Assembly: GCF_016107285.1 (NCBI RefSeq)
Contig: NZ_RCVQ01000003.1
Span: 434,001 to 498,000, forward strand
From: Roseomonas sp. KE0001
GTDB taxonomy: Bacteria > Pseudomonadota > Alphaproteobacteria > Acetobacterales > Acetobacteraceae
Reading direction: 5' to 3'
DNA: 64,000 bases
Under the pieces are notes generated by a model, which searched no databases, was not told the origin of the DNA, and saw only the letters and a list, made by a program, of their open reading frames with translations. A program made the translations under genes and the position numbers. This document shows, one piece after another, positions 61,715-64,000 of the stretch (its first letter is position 1; the number at the start of each line of letters is the position of its first letter).

Positions 61715-62728
61715 TCAGGCGGGGGGCAGGGCATGCGCGTCCTGCGCAGACCAGCCGAGGGTGGCGGCCTCCCCGGGCGCGACCGGGGCGGCGTGGAAGC
61801 TGGCATCGGGCAGCAGCGCCTCGGCCGTCTGCCCGTCCGCCGCGCGGAGCACGACGCGCACCGCGCTGCCCTGGTACTCGACGGCGGTGACCTGTCCGGC
61901 GAGGTTGAGCCCGGCGCGGTCAGGCCCGGCGAGGTCAGGCCCGGCGGCGGCCGGGGCGAGGCGCGTGCGGTCCGTGCGGATGGCGAAGCGGCCCTGCGGC
62001 AACTCCAGCACGTTGTGGCCGCCGATGAAGCGGGCGACGAAGGCGCTGGCCGGGCGCTCGAAGATCTCGCGCGGCGGCGCGGCCTGGGCAATGCGGCCAT
62101 GATCCATCACCACGGCGAGGTCGGAGAGCGCCATGGCCTCCTCCTGCCCGTGCGTGACATGGATGAAGGTGATGCCGAGCTCGCGCTGCAGCCGCTTCAG
62201 CTCCTCGCGCATCTGGCCGCGCAGGAAGGGGTCGAGGGCGGAGAGCGGTTCGTCGAGCAGCAGCACCTTGGGGCGGGTGATCAGGGCGCGGGCCAGGGCG
62301 ACGCGCTGCTGCTGGCCGCCGGAGAGCTGCGCGGGCAGACGGTCCGCCATCGTCTCGAGCTGCACCAGGCGGAGGAACTCCCGCGCCCGCGCCAGGCGCT
62401 CCGCCTTGCCCACCCCGCGCATGCGCGGCCCGAAGGCGATGTTCTCGAGCGCCGAGAGGTGCGGGAACAGGGCGTAGCTCTGGAACATCATCGCCGTGCC
62501 GCGCTCGGCCGGCTTCAGGTCCGTGACGTTGCGCCCGGCCAGGAGGATGTCTCCCGCGCTGATGCTCTCATGGCCGGCGATCATCCGCAGGGTGCTGGTC
62601 TTGCCGCAGCCGGAGGGGCCGAGCAGGCAGCAGTAGCTGCCGCCGGGGATCAGGAGGGAGAGGCCGTCCACCGCGACGGTGGCGCCATAACGCTTGGTGA
62701 CGCCGATCAGCTCCACATCCGGCCGCAA
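61715..62728 (-). CDS. Polyamine-type ABC transporter ATP-binding protein (PotA-like)
   Basis: A 337-residue ATPase: Walker A GPSGCGKTST, signature LSGGQQQRVALARALITRP, Walker B VLLLDEPLSALDP and H-loop VTHGQEEAMALSD, plus a C-terminal TOBE region with a short repeat (GPDLAGPDRAGLNLAG). The TTG at 62728 has AGGAGGAGG seven bases upstream, better supported than the ATG at 62761 with no ribosome-binding site. It opens the four-gene operon (ATPase, binding protein, two permeases). Confidence 0.9.
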   Translation of the reverse strand: MRPDVELIGVTKRYGATVAVDGLSLLIPGGSYCCLLGPSGCGKTSTLRMIAGHESISAGDILLAGRNVTDLKPAERGTAMMFQSYALFPHLSALENIAFGPRMRGVGKAERLARAREFLRLVQLETMADRLPAQLSGGQQQRVALARALITRPKVLLLDEPLSALDPFLRGQMREELKRLQRELGITFIHVTHGQEEAMALSDLAVVMDHGRIAQAAPPREIFERPASAFVARFIGGHNVLELPQGRFAIRTDRTRLAPAAAGPDLAGPDRAGLNLAGQVTAVEYQGSAVRVVLRAADGQTAEALLPDASFHAAPVAPGEAATLGWSAQDAHALPPA

Positions 62729-62959
62729 GCCCGTCCTCCTCCTGCCATCCGCCGCCCCCATGCAAGCGCCGCACCAGGGTGACGCCCGCCGGCGCGCCGG
62801 CGATCGGCACCACGGTCGGAAGGGCGGATTGCCCAGGATGAAGGCAGATGCTCCCGCCACCGGCCGGGGCTCTGCCGGCCTCCTGGGCACCTCCTTCATT
62901 CTGAGGATGCGAGGAGGACTTGTGTCTCTTAATCTGGAAGGACAGGACAAAGGACCTTC

Positions 62960-63937
62960 ATGCCGGACACCACCTCCACGATCTGCGGGACCTGCCCGTC
63001 CCTGGCGGACATGGCCTGTTTGGTGCCGACGCTGAATGCGGTGGTGGACGCAGCCTGGCATCCCGGCTGGGCGCCCGCCGCCCTGGTGCGCCTGGTCCAG
63101 TTCTGCGGAGCGCTGCGCGAGGGGACCGATCCCGAGAAATGGGCGATGCTTCGGCACAGCCTGCGGGAGCATCCCGTGCGCCGCCTGGTGATGGAGGACC
63201 CGCTGGCCCGGCTGGCGCTGGAGCATCCTGGCGACACGGCCGGCCATCCCCTCCTGCGCGACCTGCTGCTGGGCCTGGGCGAAGGGCCGCGGATGCTGGA
63301 GCAGGCCTCGCGGGCCGGGCGGGATCTTTTCGCGGTCTCCTCGCAGATCGGCCTGCCAGCCGGGTTGAGGGGCCAGGCCGCCTTCCTGGCCAGCGTGGTC
63401 GAGGGGATGCTGGAGCGGCAGCCGGGGGCGGAAATCCTCACGCTCGGCGCGGGCCATCTGCGCGAGGCCGCCCTGGTGCGGCAGCGCGGCGCCATCGGCC
63501 GCTGGGTGGCGCAGGCCACGGAGCAGGACGTCCTGACGCGGATGCGGGACAGCCTGCCGTCTGGTCTGCCGGTGCGGAGCCTGCGCTGCAGCCTCGGCGG
63601 CTTCGTGCGCCGGCCCTACATGCGCGGCTGCTTCGACCTCATCCTGCTGCCCCTGCTGCCGGATGCGCTGGATGCCAACGGGCTGCGGAACCTGGCCGAT
63701 GCCGCCTTCGCGGCGCTCAAGCCCGGCGGGATGCTGCTGATCGGCAGTCCCGCCGGTCCGGCGCCGGAAGCGGCCTGGATGGAGGCCTTCCTGCACTGGC
63801 GCCCGGCCTGGCGCACAACGCAGGACCTGCTGGCGGCTTTCGCGGTGCTGCCGCCGGCCCAGCTCACGACCTGCCGCGCCTTCAGCAGCCCGGAAGGCCG
63901 GCTGGTCTATGCGGTGGCGGAGCGCCGGCGGCGCTGA
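62960..63937 (+). CDS. Class-I SAM-methyltransferase-like protein
   Basis: A 325-residue soluble protein. Residues about 150-290 look like a Rossmann methyltransferase: ILTLGAGHLREAALV in place of the SAM-binding GxGxG, FDLILLPLLPDALDANGLRNLADAAFAALKPGGMLLIGSP as motifs around the post-I and III strands. The glycine motif is degenerate, so activity is uncertain. The N-terminal half (CPSLADMACLVPTLNAVVDAAW) has several Cys and no recognised domain. AGGACCTTC precedes the ATG; the gene is divergent from the PotA-like gene. Confidence 0.65.
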   Translation: MPDTTSTICGTCPSLADMACLVPTLNAVVDAAWHPGWAPAALVRLVQFCGALREGTDPEKWAMLRHSLREHPVRRLVMEDPLARLALEHPGDTAGHPLLRDLLLGLGEGPRMLEQASRAGRDLFAVSSQIGLPAGLRGQAAFLASVVEGMLERQPGAEILTLGAGHLREAALVRQRGAIGRWVAQATEQDVLTRMRDSLPSGLPVRSLRCSLGGFVRRPYMRGCFDLILLPLLPDALDANGLRNLADAAFAALKPGGMLLIGSPAGPAPEAAWMEAFLHWRPAWRTTQDLLAAFAVLPPAQLTTCRAFSSPEGRLVYAVAERRRR

Positions 63938-63940
63938 GGA

Positions 63941-64000
63941 TCAGCGCCCTTCGCGCGCCGCCAGGGCGGCGATCTGCCGCCGCATGGCGTCGAGCAGGGC
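63941..64000 (-). CDS. C-terminal fragment of an unidentified protein (partial)
   Basis: The last 60 bases read on the minus strand as an open frame ending in TGA at 63941, giving ALLDAMRRQIAALAAREGR as the last residues. It is convergent with the methyltransferase-like gene and the start lies beyond the window, so no identity can be given. Confidence 0.45.
   Translation of the reverse strand, partial: ALLDAMRRQIAALAAREGR

Noticed and set aside
62762-63796. Minus-strand frame upstream of the PotA-like gene read as a long N-terminal domain
   Set aside because: Opposite the methyltransferase-like gene; no ribosome-binding site, and the TTG at 62728 has a strong one.

Overview
The window is very GC-rich with dense, partly overlapping genes. 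Gene content and order suggest an alphaproteobacterium close to Acetobacteraceae/Roseomonas: murA-hisG-hisD-infA-maf-RNase E/G-yacG, lrp/trxB/lsrB-type LysR, carA/carB-greA, and dnaG-rpoD. The taxon is inferred from gene content, not from a database search. No rRNA, insertion sequence or CRISPR array was seen. No stretch longer than about 300 bases lacks a gene.

Region by region. 1-3.6 kb holds the 3' part of a secreted GH26-type glycosidase with three RTX modules, an NTF2-like secreted protein and a small membrane protein. 3.6-8.6 kb has a ketoglutarate-semialdehyde-type dehydrogenase, htpG and a Tat-type ABC binding protein. 8.6-16.4 kb is a housekeeping block on the minus strand: tRNA-Phe, rlpA, yacG, rng, maf, infA, hisD, hisG, murA, dcd, a 57-residue protein and tRNA-Thr. 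16.5-22.9 kb has an amino-acid ABC binding protein and then an isolated phage-tail cassette (holin-like, fibre, LamG-like, beta-helix tailspike), preceded by a candidate promoter and a terminator-like leader. 23-26.9 kb is a polyamine-type ABC operon. 27-35.2 kb has two aspartate-aminotransferase paralogues in inverted orientation, a DJ-1/PfpI protein, acetyltransferases, an M48 lipoprotein protease, a haloacetate-dehalogenase-like hydrolase and fhuF. 35.3-36.6 kb has a 26-residue membrane peptide, two lipoproteins and a strong candidate small RNA. 36.7-40.9 kb is lysR/trxB divergent from lrp, then threonine ammonia-lyase and greA. 41-46.7 kb is carB, an SDR gene and carA. 46.8-51.9 kb is a YqeY protein, dnaG, rpoD and a GNAT gene. 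52-58.7 kb has ppa, a secreted MetX-like hydrolase, a CAT-anticodon tRNA, ettA, a GNAT gene, a palindrome-rich intergenic region and an XRE regulator divergent from a membrane protein plus DUF1330 gene. 58.7-62.7 kb is a second polyamine-type ABC operon, and the window ends with a methyltransferase-like gene.

The most notable signals are regulatory. First, the carA reading frame begins with an in-frame helix-turn-helix domain, and its upstream region carries TGGGAA-N5-TTCCCA palindromes, one of which exactly fills the spacer of a promoter-like element next to an apparently leaderless start. Second, a roughly 105-nt RNA with three hairpins, two CUCCC-type anti-Shine-Dalgarno motifs and a U-tract terminator lies just downstream of an lsrB/vtlR-type LysR gene, the place where AbcR-type RNAs are found in rhizobia. 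Third, an orphan phage-tail cassette has its own promoter and attenuator-like leader.
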